In this document: one piece after another, positions 17,414 through 24,888 of the stretch
Position numbering within the stretch: position 1 is the stretch's first letter
Layout: the number at the start of each line of letters is the position of its first letter
Notes under the pieces: generated by a model
What the model was told of the DNA's origin: nothing
What the model saw: only the letters and a program-made list of their open reading frames with translations
The model's database searches: none
Program-made: the position numbers and the translations under genes
Assembly: GCF_900106995.1 (NCBI RefSeq)
Contig: NZ_FNOK01000067.1
Coordinates: forward strand, 1-48,447
Source: Saccharopolyspora shandongensis
GTDB lineage: Bacteria; Actinomycetota; Actinomycetes; Mycobacteriales; Pseudonocardiaceae
Length of the DNA: 48,447 nucleotides
Reading direction: 5' to 3'

Positions 17414-18764
17414 CCATCCACCCCCGAGCGCCGAGGAAATCGCCGTGACTCTCGCCGAACTCCTGCCCACCTTCCGCCACAGCCTGCCCAGGAAGCTGCC
17501 CGATTCGATCTGGCCGGAGAGCGCCGTGGCGCTGCCCTCCGGCGACGTGACGGTCGGTGGCGTCTCGCTCACCGAGCTCGCCGAACGGTTCGGCACCCCC
17601 GGCTACGTGCTGGACGTGCAGGCGGTCCGCGCCCGGTGCCGCGCGTACCGCTCGATGGACGCCGAGATCGCCTTCGCGGGCAAGGCGTTCCTGTGCCGCC
17701 GGATGGCCCGGCTGCTCGCCGAGGAAGGCATGTCGCTGGACGTCTGCTCCGCGGGCGAGCTCGCCACCGCGCTCGCCGCGGGCTTCCCGGCGGAGCGGAT
17801 CTTGTTGCACGGCAACGCGAAGACCGACCGGGAACTGCGGACCGCGGCGAACGCCGGGGTCGGGCGCGTGGTGGTGGACTCGCCGGCGGAGATCGACCGG
17901 ATCGTCGGCGCGCAGGACGTGCTGGTCCGGGTCACGCCGGGCATCGACGGACACACCCACCGCGCGGTCGCCACCGGCGTGGAGGACCAGAAGTTCGGGC
18001 TCTCGCTGGCCGGCGGGCAGGCCGCCGCGGCGGTGGCGAAGGTCCTGCAGCGGCCCGAGCTGCGGCTGGTGGGCCTGCACTGCCACCTGGGCTCGCAGAT
18101 CTCCGAGGTGGCGGGCTATGAGGAGGCGGTGCGGCGGTTGACGGCGTTCCTGGCCGAGATCGCGGTGCGCCACGGCATCACGTTGCCGCAGCTCAACATC
18201 GGCGGCGGGCACGCGGTGGCGTACCGGCCCGGCGACGCGGAGTTCGACCTGCCCGGCTTCGCCGCCCGCATCCCGCGGGTGCTGCACTACGAGTGCCGCA
18301 AGCACGGCCTCGTCGTGCCGCGGCTGACGCTGGAGCCGGGCCGGGCGATCGTGGCGCGCGCCGGGATCACGCTGTACCGGGTCGTGACGGTGAAGCACGG
18401 CAGCAGCCGGACGTTCGTCGCCGTCGACGGCGGGTTCAGCGACAACCCGCGCCCGGAGCTCTACGGCTCGCGCTACGCCGCGCGGCTGATCGGCCGGGTC
18501 GGCGCGGCCCGGGAGCGCGCGATGAGCGTCGTCGGCCGCCACTGCGAGGCCGGTGACGTGCTGATCCCGGACGCGGTGCTGCCCGTCGACATCCGCGCCG
18601 GCGACCTGCTGGCGGTGCCGTGCACCGGCGCCTACCACCACTCGATGGCCTCGACCTACAACCTGGTGTGCCGGCCCCCGGTGGTCGCGGTGGACGACGG
18701 CGCGGCCGAGCCGTGGGTCCGCCGCGAGACCGAGACCGACCTGCTGCGCCGCGACGTGGCCTGA
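17409..18764 (+). CDS. lysA: Diaminopimelate decarboxylase-like PLP enzyme (fold type III)
   Basis: A 451-residue alanine-racemase-fold decarboxylase. Lys92 in FAGKAF binds PLP. HCHLGSQ (223-229), NIGGGHAV and EPGR (308-311) bind the cofactor phosphate. VDGGFSDNPRPELYGSRY (338-355), HCEAGDV with Cys378-Glu379, and GAYHHSMASTYN (406-417) are the motifs that separate meso-diaminopimelate decarboxylases from ornithine or arginine enzymes. It would convert meso-DAP to lysine. It lies among LacI regulators and transport/hydrolase genes rather than with argS/hom/thrC, so it may be a paralog with a special role. It shares its leader with the TSUP gene. A copy of its last 24 codons lies at 19877-19951. 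Confidence 0.82.
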   Translation: MSHPPPSAEEIAVTLAELLPTFRHSLPRKLPDSIWPESAVALPSGDVTVGGVSLTELAERFGTPGYVLDVQAVRARCRAYRSMDAEIAFAGKAFLCRRMARLLAEEGMSLDVCSAGELATALAAGFPAERILLHGNAKTDRELRTAANAGVGRVVVDSPAEIDRIVGAQDVLVRVTPGIDGHTHRAVATGVEDQKFGLSLAGGQAAAAVAKVLQRPELRLVGLHCHLGSQISEVAGYEEAVRRLTAFLAEIAVRHGITLPQLNIGGGHAVAYRPGDAEFDLPGFAARIPRVLHYECRKHGLVVPRLTLEPGRAIVARAGITLYRVVTVKHGSSRTFVAVDGGFSDNPRPELYGSRYAARLIGRVGAARERAMSVVGRHCEAGDVLIPDAVLPVDIRAGDLLAVPCTGAYHHSMASTYNLVCRPPVVAVDDGAAEPWVRRETETDLLRRDVA

Positions 18765-19876
18765 GGCGCGAATTTTGCCCGACCAGGACCAATGACCCGG
18801 CAAAACGCCCGCCCGATGCGGCAAGGTCGCAGCCGAGGGTGAGGAGATGCGATGCCGGGACCGGTGCGGCCGGCGATCGCCGACGTGGCGCGGGTCGCCG
18901 GGGTGTCCAGGACGACGGTGTCCCACGCGCTGAACGAGATCGGCAAGGTCGAACCGCGGGAGCGGGTGGCGGACGCCGCCGCCGAACTCGGCCACCGCCC
19001 GAGCCTGCGCGCCCGGTCCCGGACCATCGGCCTGGTGTCGTCGATGCCGATCGCGGTCGCCGGCGGCCCGTCCCGGCTGGGTTTCTTCATGGAGGTCGCC
19101 GCGGCCGCCTCCGAAGCCGCGCTGGTGCACGGGTACGCGCTGGTCGTGGTCCCGCCGGTGGCAGCCGATCCGCCGCTGGACTCGCTGGACATCGATGGCG
19201 CGATCGTCGTCGAACCCGACCAGGACGACCCGGCGACGAGGCGGCTGCGGGCCAGGGGCGTGCCGGTCGTGACGCTGGGCAAGCAGCAGAGCTCCGACAT
19301 CCCGCACGTCGACCTGCGGGCGCCGCTGGCCGGGCGGCTGCTGCTGGACCACCTGCGCGAGCAGGGCGCCCGCCGGATCGCCCTGATCGTCGGCGGCGGC
19401 CGCCGCAACTCGTACGTGGACATCACCGCCGTCTACCGGGAATTCGCCGACCGGCACCGGATGGAACCGGTGGTCGTCACCGCCGACGAGTCCGGCGGCG
19501 AAGCGGCCGGGTACGCCGCCTGCGCCGAGCTGCTGAACGGGCACCCGGACATCGACGCGATCTGCGCCACCGTCGACGCGTTCGCGGTGGGCGTGCTGCG
19601 GGCGCTGACCGAACACGGACTGCGCGTCCCGGCGGACGTCCTGGTCGCGACCCGCTACGACGGACTGCGCGCCCGCACCAGCACCCCGGCGCTGACCGCC
19701 GTCGACCTGCACCTCGGCCAAGCAGCGGCGAGCGCCGTCGAACTGCTGCTGGCGGGCCTGAAGCGGGAGACCGGGCCGCAGGTGATCGCCAACCCGGATC
19801 CGGTGCTGGTGGCCCGCCGCTCGACGATGCGCTCACCCGGCGAACAGCAGCGCGACGCCGGAGACGATCGCGAACA
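18690..19876 (+). repeat. Tandem duplication, unit 1 (decarboxylase tail - lacI - TSUP tail)
   Basis: This unit starts in the last 25 codons of the decarboxylase, contains the first lacI gene, and ends in 44 bases matching the 3' end of the TSUP gene. The same series (decarboxylase tail, lacI, TSUP tail) is repeated at once in 19877-21158. The junction is at about 19876/19877, where CGCGAACAG is followed directly by GTGGACGAC-like sequence. Confidence 0.85.
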
Positions 19877-19934
19877 GTGGACGACTGCGCAACCGAGCAG
19901 TGGGTCCGCCGCGAGACCGAAGCGGACCTCCTGA
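18852..19934 (+). CDS. LacI-family regulator, paralog 1, with damaged hinge and altered tail
   Basis: A 360-residue LacI-type regulator. The helix-turn-helix is intact (IADVARVAGVSRTTVSHALN). Compared with paralog 2 it lacks about 2 residues after KVEP and about 7 residues at the hinge: LGHRPSLRARSRTIGLV against LGYHPSLRAQRLRHGQSRTIGLV. The hinge helix inserts into the operator minor groove in LacI proteins, so DNA binding may be weakened or changed. The effector domain (about 60-330) is close to paralog 2. Past MRSPGEQQRD the C-terminus is translated from duplicated antisense TSUP and decarboxylase tail sequence, giving an odd QWTTAQPSSGSAARPKRTS end. The start is ATG 18852 with GTGAGGAG upstream. 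It may be a decaying copy. Confidence 0.85.
   Translation: MPGPVRPAIADVARVAGVSRTTVSHALNEIGKVEPRERVADAAAELGHRPSLRARSRTIGLVSSMPIAVAGGPSRLGFFMEVAAAASEAALVHGYALVVVPPVAADPPLDSLDIDGAIVVEPDQDDPATRRLRARGVPVVTLGKQQSSDIPHVDLRAPLAGRLLLDHLREQGARRIALIVGGGRRNSYVDITAVYREFADRHRMEPVVVTADESGGEAAGYAACAELLNGHPDIDAICATVDAFAVGVLRALTEHGLRVPADVLVATRYDGLRARTSTPALTAVDLHLGQAAASAVELLLAGLKRETGPQVIANPDPVLVARRSTMRSPGEQQRDAGDDREQWTTAQPSSGSAARPKRTS
19833..19876 (-). pseudogene. TSUP permease 3'-end remnant
   Basis: On the minus strand these bases encode FAIVSGVALLFAG and a stop, identical to the C-terminus of the intact TSUP gene at 21115. It is the right edge of duplication unit 1, embedded antisense in the 3' end of the first lacI gene. 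It has no start and is cut abruptly at 19876. Confidence 0.85.
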
Positions 19935-19951
19935 GCCGCGACGTGCCCTGA
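19877..19951 (+). pseudogene. Decarboxylase 3'-end remnant
   Basis: The translated fragment VDDCATEQWVRRETEADLL plus SRDVP and a stop matches the decarboxylase C-terminus (VDDGAAEPWVRRETETDLL plus RRDVA). It is the left edge of duplication unit 2 and overlaps, in another frame, the end of the first lacI gene. Several substitutions show the duplication is not recent. Confidence 0.88.
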
Positions 19952-19985
19952 CCCACTCGGAACAATGGGAGCTCGGGTTTCCCCT

Positions 19986-20047
19986 GGTCAGGACCCGTGA
20001 GTACTTTTGGGTGCGATAGCGACCGAAAATACTCACGGGTCCTGACC
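19986..20047. terminator. Long hairpin upstream of second lacI
   Basis: Arms 19986-20007 and 20026-20047 (GGTCAGGACCCGTGAGTA... pairing with ...TACTCACGGGTCCTGACC) form 22 positions with one mismatch. The loop GGGTGCGATAGCGACC may pair partly. The inner TTTTGGGT / ACCGAAAA resembles the hairpin at 7802-7853. It probably acts as a terminator after the decarboxylase-tail/lacI-1 transcript, or is a mobile palindrome. Confidence 0.75.
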
Positions 20048-20109
20048 TGGCCGGACGCAGACCCGGTCGGGCAAGATCCGCCGGGGTGCCCGAGCGTGAG
20101 GAGATGGTG

Positions 20110-21171
20110 ATGCCGGGAGCGGCGCGGCCGACGATCGCCGACGTGGCACGGGCGGCCGGGGTGTCCCGGACGACGGTGTCCCACGCGCTCAACGGGATCG
20201 GCAAGGTCGATCCGCGGACGCGGGAGCGGGTGGCGAAGGTCGCCGCTGAGCTCGGGTACCACCCGAGCCTGCGCGCGCAGCGGTTGCGCCACGGCCAGTC
20301 CCGGACCATCGGCCTGGTGTCGTCGATGCCGGTCGCGGTGGCCGGCGGCCCGTCCCGGCTGGGTTTCTTCATGGAGGTCGCCGCGGCCGCCGCCGAGACC
20401 TCGCTGCTGCACGGGTACGCGCTGGTCCTAGTCCCGCCGGTGGAGTCCGGCACGCCGCTGGACTCCCTGGACATCGACGGCGCGATCGTCGTCGAACCCG
20501 ACCAGGACGACCCGACGACCAAGCGCCTGCAGGCCCGCGGCGTGCCGATCGTGACGCTGGCCAGGCAGCCGGGCACCGACCTCCCCCACGTCGACCTGCG
20601 GGCCCGGCTGGTGGGGCGGCTGCTGCTGGACCACCTGCGCGAGCAGGGCGCCCGCCACATCGCCCTGCTCGTCGGCAGCAGCCACCGCAACTCGTACGTG
20701 GACGCGATCGACGCCTACCGGGAGTTCGCCGACCGCCACGGGATCGCACCGCTGATCGTCACGGCCGACGAATCCGGCGGCGAGGAGGCCGGGTGCGCTG
20801 CCGCCTCGGCGCTCCTGGACGAGCACCCGGAGGTCGACGCGATCTGCGCCACCGTCGACGCGTTCGCCGTGGGCGTGGTGCGGGCTCTGACCGACCGCGG
20901 GCTCCGCGTCCCGGCGGACATCATGGTGGCGACCCGCTACGACGGTCTGCGCGCCCGCACCTGCACGCCCCCGCTCACCGCCATCGACCTGCACCTCGGG
21001 CAAGCCGCAGCCGGCGCCGTCGAACTCCTGCTGGCCAATCTCAAGCAGGAGACCACGCCGCAGGTGATCACCAACCCGAAGCCCGTCCTGATCGCGCGCC
21101 GCTCGACGATGCGCTCACCCGGCGAACAGCAGCGCGACGCCGGAGACGATCGCGAACAGCTGCACCAGTAG
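20110..21171 (+). CDS. LacI-family regulator, paralog 2 (intact)
   Basis: A 353-residue LacI-type repressor. The N-terminal helix-turn-helix is IADVARAAGVSRTTVSHALN (about 9-28). The hinge region LGYHPSLRAQRLRHG is complete, followed by the periplasmic-binding-protein-like effector domain from SRTIGLVSSMPVAVAGGPSR. The ligand is unknown. The neighbours (DAP-decarboxylase-like enzyme, TSUP permease, amidohydrolase, NCS2 permease) suggest a nitrogenous or organic-acid metabolite. ATG 20110 gives GAGGAG at about 7 bases; ATG 20104 is an alternative. The last 57 bases overlap the convergent TSUP gene. The shared 147-bp leader of the decarboxylase and TSUP genes is the obvious candidate target, which is inference. 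Confidence 0.88.
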   Translation: MPGAARPTIADVARAAGVSRTTVSHALNGIGKVDPRTRERVAKVAAELGYHPSLRAQRLRHGQSRTIGLVSSMPVAVAGGPSRLGFFMEVAAAAAETSLLHGYALVLVPPVESGTPLDSLDIDGAIVVEPDQDDPTTKRLQARGVPIVTLARQPGTDLPHVDLRARLVGRLLLDHLREQGARHIALLVGSSHRNSYVDAIDAYREFADRHGIAPLIVTADESGGEEAGCAAASALLDEHPEVDAICATVDAFAVGVVRALTDRGLRVPADIMVATRYDGLRARTCTPPLTAIDLHLGQAAAGAVELLLANLKQETTPQVITNPKPVLIARRSTMRSPGEQQRDAGDDREQLHQ

Positions 21172-21825
21172 CCGCATCAGCCGGCCGTCGAGGCGGTGGT
21201 GCACGAACCGGCTCAGGCCCGCACCCAGCGCCAGCGCGGGCAGCAGCACCGCGGCGGGCCACAGCTGGTCGGCGCCGACCTTTCCGGTGATCAGCAGCAC
21301 GGCCAGCGAGATGACCTCGCCGGCGATGAAGCAGACCGCGACCGTCGAGCGCAGCACGGCGGCGGGCCGGTGCTGGTACACCAGCGCCAGCGGCGGCCCG
21401 CCCACGCCGGTGGCCGTCTCGGTGACACCGGTGATCGCCCCGGCGGCGAGGAACGCGCCCCGGCCGGGCGTGAACTTCGGCGCGAGCAGCGTGACGACGG
21501 CCGCCAGCACGGTCGAGCCGCCGACGAGCAGGTTCAGCTGGCCCACCGGGACCGCCACCAGCACCCACAGCCCGCCGAAGGTCCCGGCGAACCGGCCGGC
21601 GATGATCCACCCGGCGCCGGCCCGGTCCAGGCTGCCGCGTTCGCGCCCGGCGATGTAGAGGTTGAGCGGAATCATCAGCACCAGCAGGAAGACCGGCAGC
21701 AGCGACGGCTCCACCAGCCCGACCACCGGCGCGACGATGAGCGCGAACCCGACTCCGGTGGCGCCTTGCACGAACGCCGCCACGGCGACGGCGAGCGCCA
21801 TCAGCGCCAGCACCGCGACGCTCAT
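21115..21825 (-). CDS. TSUP-family (TauE/SafE) membrane permease
   Basis: A 236-residue integral membrane protein with about seven to eight hydrophobic segments. Typical TauE/SafE features are the N-terminal repeat AAFVQGATGVGFALIVAPVV and the C-terminal repeat GAITGVTETATGVGGPPLALVY, each with the Gly-rich G-x-G-x-G substrate signature. Members export sulfite, sulfoacetate or other small organic anions; the substrate here is unknown. It starts at ATG 21825, immediately after the leader copy B, and runs in the same direction as the upstream permease-amidohydrolase pair. Its 3' end overlaps lacI paralog 2, and a fragment of that end is duplicated at 19833. Confidence 0.85.
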   Translation of the reverse strand: MSVAVLALMALAVAVAAFVQGATGVGFALIVAPVVGLVEPSLLPVFLLVLMIPLNLYIAGRERGSLDRAGAGWIIAGRFAGTFGGLWVLVAVPVGQLNLLVGGSTVLAAVVTLLAPKFTPGRGAFLAAGAITGVTETATGVGGPPLALVYQHRPAAVLRSTVAVCFIAGEVISLAVLLITGKVGADQLWPAAVLLPALALGAGLSRFVHHRLDGRLMRLLVQLFAIVSGVALLFAG

Positions 21826-21968
21826 GCCGGTTCCGCCTCTCCGCGATTCACAGTTGTGGCTGCGTCCCGCTCAATCTCGCGTTTCGCAGTTCCTTGTGGC
21901 TGGTTCGCGTCACGTTCCCCTGAGGTGCGGTTGAGGAGGACTCGGGTTGACACAGGGCTGCTCATGCC
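21821..21968 (-). promoter_or_regulatory. Conserved leader, copy B, upstream of the TSUP gene
   Basis: Inverted near-copy of 17268-17413. It begins at the amidohydrolase stop and ends at the TSUP start codon, so it fills the whole gap between the two genes. It contains a 46-codon open frame from ATG 21964 whose TGA overlaps the TSUP ATG, but changes between the two copies are not biased to synonymous sites. A regulatory DNA or RNA leader therefore seems likelier than a peptide. Ribosome site GGAGAGG lies near the TSUP start. Confidence 0.7.
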
Positions 21969-23323
21969 CGCCCTCCGATTCCCGTCGACACGCGCGAGCG
22001 GTGCTCGACCGACACCGGGTGGATCCGCCGCAACGGCGCCCGCTCCACCACCTCGCGCGCCATCTTCGCAGCCTGCGCAACGAGTTCCGGGCCGTCCCAG
22101 TCGATCGGCAAGCCGCGCCACAACCGCAGCCTGCCGCCGACGAACACGGCGGCGATCTGATCGCGGTTGGCCAGCCGGACCAGCTCCCAGCTCAGGTCCC
22201 AGGACGGGCACAGCTCCGGGACCTGCAGGTCCACCACGAGGAAGTCCGCGGCCCGGCCTGCGGCGATCTCGCCGGTGAACCCGCCCAGCCCCACCGCGTC
22301 GGCACCGAGCGACGTCGCGTGCTCCAGCCAGGTCCAGCCGCCACCGCACGAGGAATCGCCGCTGGCCAAGCCGAATCCCAGCCGCTGCGCCAGCTCCGCT
22401 GCGTCCACCAGCCGGAAGGCGTCGCCGCGGGTGCCGTCGGTGCCGAGCCCGAAGCGGACCCCGAACACCGACAGCAGCTCGGCGGGCGCGACCGCGTTCC
22501 CCTTCCACCCGCTCGCAACCGGGTTGTAGCTGATCGCCGCGCCGGTGTCGGCGAGCAGCCGCACCTCGGTCGGGGTCAGCAGCGTGGCGTGCGCCGCGAG
22601 GACCTGCGGCCCCAGCGCTCCGATCTCGTGCAAGTGCTCCAGCGGCCGACGCCCGTGCGCCTCGAGCGACCGCTCGACGGAAGCCAGGTGCTCGTTGACG
22701 TGTATCTGGAACACCGCGCCCGCCTCGGCGCACAGCCGCGACACGTCCCGCAGCACGCCGTCGGGCGCGGCCTCCGGGATCGGGATCGCCAGCGACGGGT
22801 GGACCAGCGGCGAATCCGCCCAGCGCGCGAGGTGCTCCTCGTCCGGACCGTCGCACACCCGCCCGAGCACGCAGCGGATCCCGGCGTCCTGAGTCGCCGC
22901 GGCGACCACCCCGACGTCGACCGGCGCTCGGGTGCCCGCCTCGGCGATGGTGGTGAACCCGCCGCGAAGTGCTTCCAGCGCGGCGAGTTTCGCCGCGACG
23001 TAGGCGTTCTCCTCGGTCAGCGCGCCCTCCAGCGGCACCCAGATCCGGCGGAAGATCTCCGACGGCTCGCCGAAGGCCAGCGACTTGCCGAAGCTCTGCG
23101 TCAGGTGGTGGTGGGCGTCGACGAAGCCCGGCATCAGCAACCGGCCGTCCAGCCGGACCGGGTCGAGTTCCCGGTGCGCCGCAACGACTTCCGCCGCGGG
23201 GCCGACCGCGCGGAACACGCCGTCGGCGACGACCACGGCATGGTCGCGGACCGGGCCGTCGGGCAGCAGCAGGAACTCCGGCAGCAACAGGACTTCGGCG
23301 GCATCGAGCAGTTCTCGGTTCAC
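21962..23323 (-). CDS. Amidohydrolase (ATZ/TRZ-like deaminase family)
   Basis: A 453-residue metal-dependent hydrolase. Metal and catalytic residues are visible: DAHHHL (His71 and His73), FQIHVNEH (His208), LAAHATLL (His245) and GTDG (Asp296). The composite fold with the N-terminal beta-strand domain (LMPGFVDAH) and C-terminal strand domain (GRAADFLVVD) is that of the guanine/cytosine/chlorohydrolase deaminases. It probably deaminates or dechlorinates a purine- or triazine-like ring, consistent with the NCS2 nucleobase permease only 4 bp upstream. The GTG start at 23323 has GGAG upstream. Exact substrate unresolved. Confidence 0.85.
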   Translation of the reverse strand: MNRELLDAAEVLLLPEFLLLPDGPVRDHAVVVADGVFRAVGPAAEVVAAHRELDPVRLDGRLLMPGFVDAHHHLTQSFGKSLAFGEPSEIFRRIWVPLEGALTEENAYVAAKLAALEALRGGFTTIAEAGTRAPVDVGVVAAATQDAGIRCVLGRVCDGPDEEHLARWADSPLVHPSLAIPIPEAAPDGVLRDVSRLCAEAGAVFQIHVNEHLASVERSLEAHGRRPLEHLHEIGALGPQVLAAHATLLTPTEVRLLADTGAAISYNPVASGWKGNAVAPAELLSVFGVRFGLGTDGTRGDAFRLVDAAELAQRLGFGLASGDSSCGGGWTWLEHATSLGADAVGLGGFTGEIAAGRAADFLVVDLQVPELCPSWDLSWELVRLANRDQIAAVFVGGRLRLWRGLPIDWDGPELVAQAAKMAREVVERAPLRRIHPVSVEHRSRVSTGIGGRA

Positions 23324-23327
23324 GATC

Positions 23328-24647
23328 TCACTTCTCCGTTGTGGTGGACGTGGTCGAGCGGCGGAGGTAGTGGAACGCGATGTTCAGCCCCACCGCCACG
23401 AAGGCCCCGACGGCGACGCCGCTGTCGAGGAAGGTGCTCAGGCTCGACGGCAGCCGGTCGTACACGCCCGGCACGAGGATCGGCAGCAGCCCGAAGGCGA
23501 GCGCCACCGCGCAGATCACCGAGTTGGCGTGGTCGGCGAGGTCGACCTGGCGCAGCAGCTGGATCCCGAGCACGGTGATGACCGCGAACACGACGATCGC
23601 GGTGCCGCCGACCACGGCGGCCGGAATCCCGTTGATCACCTCGGCGATCGGGGTGACCACGCCGATGACCACCAGCACCACCCCGGCGACCGCCGTCACG
23701 TAGCGGCTGCGCACCCCGGTCATCCGGACGATGCCGATGTTCTCGCCGCTGGTCACCATCAGCGAGGTGCCGAAGAAGCCGCCCAGCAGCGAGATCAGCG
23801 CGTCGCCGCGGATCGTCCTGGGCACGTCGCGGCGGGGGTCTATCTCCTTGCCGACGATCTCGCCGTTGAGCACGGTCTGACCGGTCGCCTCGGCCATCGA
23901 CACCAGCGCGAAGACCATCAGCGGCAGGGCGGCGAACAGGCTGAACTCCGGCGCACCGAACGGAAGGGGGTCGGGCAGGTTGAACACGCCGCCCGCGCCC
24001 ACCTCGCCGAAGCTGGTGGCGCCGAGCAGCACCGCCATGCCGGTACCGGCCACGAGCCCGAGCACGACCGCCAGCTGCCGCAGCATCCCGGTCAGGAAAC
24101 GCAGGAACAGCACCGTGAACGCCACGGTGGCGAAGCCGAGCAGCAGGTCGCGGGGGTTGCCGAAGTCCGGGCTGCCGGGCTTGCCGGTGACCAGCAGGCC
24201 GCCGACCTTCACCAGGTTCACCCCGACGATGACGATCATGGTGCCGATGACGACGGTCGGGAAGAACCGCAGCAGCCGGGTGAACAGCGGCAGCGCGACG
24301 AAGTAGAAGACGCCGGTGAGGATCACGGCGCCGGAAGCCGTGGGCAGGCCGTGTTCCTGGGCGATCGCCAGGAAGAGCACGACCGGTGCGCCGCCGGGCA
24401 GCATCACGAACGGCAGCCGGACGCCGAAGCGCCACGGGCCGAACGACTGCAGGAGCGTGCCCAGCCCGGCGAGCACGAACGTCGCGGACAGCAGCTTGAT
24501 CGTCAGCTCGGGCGTCATGCCGAGCGTCTTGCTGACGAGGAAAACGCTGGAGATGGGGGTCGCGGCCATCACGAGCACGTGCTGCAGGCCGAACGGGAGC
24601 AGCTTGGCCAGGGGTAGGCGTTGATCGACGGGATGCGGTGTGGACAC
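23328..24647 (-). CDS. NCS2-family uracil/xanthine permease
   Basis: A 439-residue proton symporter with about 12-14 membrane helices. Family hallmarks are visible: the Q-H motif in TM1 (GLQHVLVM, Gln22-His23), ALVSMAEATGQ in TM8 with the Glu that contacts the base, and GENIGIVRMTGVRSR in TM10. It would import a purine or pyrimidine, which the amidohydrolase encoded 4 bp downstream could then deaminate. GTG 24647 is chosen because GAGGAGG stands 7 bases upstream; longer in-frame starts would add an Arg/Gly-rich tail not seen in the family. The leader has a 9-bp hairpin and a perfect palindrome. Confidence 0.9.
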   Translation of the reverse strand: MSTPHPVDQRLPLAKLLPFGLQHVLVMAATPISSVFLVSKTLGMTPELTIKLLSATFVLAGLGTLLQSFGPWRFGVRLPFVMLPGGAPVVLFLAIAQEHGLPTASGAVILTGVFYFVALPLFTRLLRFFPTVVIGTMIVIVGVNLVKVGGLLVTGKPGSPDFGNPRDLLLGFATVAFTVLFLRFLTGMLRQLAVVLGLVAGTGMAVLLGATSFGEVGAGGVFNLPDPLPFGAPEFSLFAALPLMVFALVSMAEATGQTVLNGEIVGKEIDPRRDVPRTIRGDALISLLGGFFGTSLMVTSGENIGIVRMTGVRSRYVTAVAGVVLVVIGVVTPIAEVINGIPAAVVGGTAIVVFAVITVLGIQLLRQVDLADHANSVICAVALAFGLLPILVPGVYDRLPSSLSTFLDSGVAVGAFVAVGLNIAFHYLRRSTTSTTTEK

Positions 24648-24679
24648 TGCGGAGCCTCCTCGCGCTGAGTCCGGGCGCT

Positions 24680-24703
24680 CGCCGACCGCTCCGGCGGTCG
24701 GCG
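24680..24703 (-). promoter_or_regulatory. Hairpin in permease 5' leader
   Basis: CGCCGACCG (24680-24688) and CGGTCGGCG (24695-24703) form a perfect 9-bp stem with a 6-base loop, about 33 bases before the permease start. It could be an attenuator or simply a structured leader. No known riboswitch was recognised. Confidence 0.45.
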
Positions 24704-24754
24704 CGGGACTGCCCCGGAGGCTTGAGGCGCTGTGAACGCCACGCCCACCACCAG

Positions 24755-24772
24755 GGCCAAACCGATTTGGCC
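24755..24772. promoter_or_regulatory. Perfect palindrome, candidate operator of the permease operon
   Basis: GGCCAAA (24755-24761), spacer CCGA, TTTGGCC (24766-24772). It is a perfect 7-bp dyad about 108 bases before the permease GTG, close to where a promoter is expected. The symmetric form with a central CG is compatible with a LacI-type operator, and two LacI genes lie nearby. Confidence 0.5.
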
Positions 24773-24888
24773 AATCGATGCGGGAGAGTATTTGCGACAC
24801 CCTCCGGCGCTGTCAAGACCACCCGCCGGGCAACTCATCACGACAAGGCACGTTCCTGCTGCTCAAGCACCCGCGAGCATTTCTTGCC

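Larger units (their letters stand above)
19877..21158 (+). repeat. Tandem duplication, unit 2
   Basis: Second copy of the series seen in 18690-19876. It differs mainly in carrying a long hairpin (19986-20047) between the decarboxylase tail and lacI, and a lacI gene with an intact hinge. The TSUP tail in this unit is part of the complete TSUP gene. The simplest history is one ancestral decarboxylase-lacI-TSUP locus followed by unequal recombination. Confidence 0.85.

Noticed and set aside
21822..21964. Upstream peptide of 46 codons whose stop overlaps the TSUP start
   Set aside because: In the second leader copy an indel shifts the frame, and substitutions between copies change amino acids as often as not. 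It does not look like a conserved protein.
17268..21968. Composite transposon bounded by the two inverted 147-bp copies
   Set aside because: No transposase lies inside, the copies end exactly at start codons and one begins at a stop codon, and no target duplication was found. Shared regulatory leaders fit better, though a mobile origin is not excluded.
24648..24760. Purine or xanthine riboswitch in the permease leader
   Set aside because: Only a single GC-rich stem and a palindrome are visible; no recognisable purine-riboswitch or NMT1-type consensus was found by eye.
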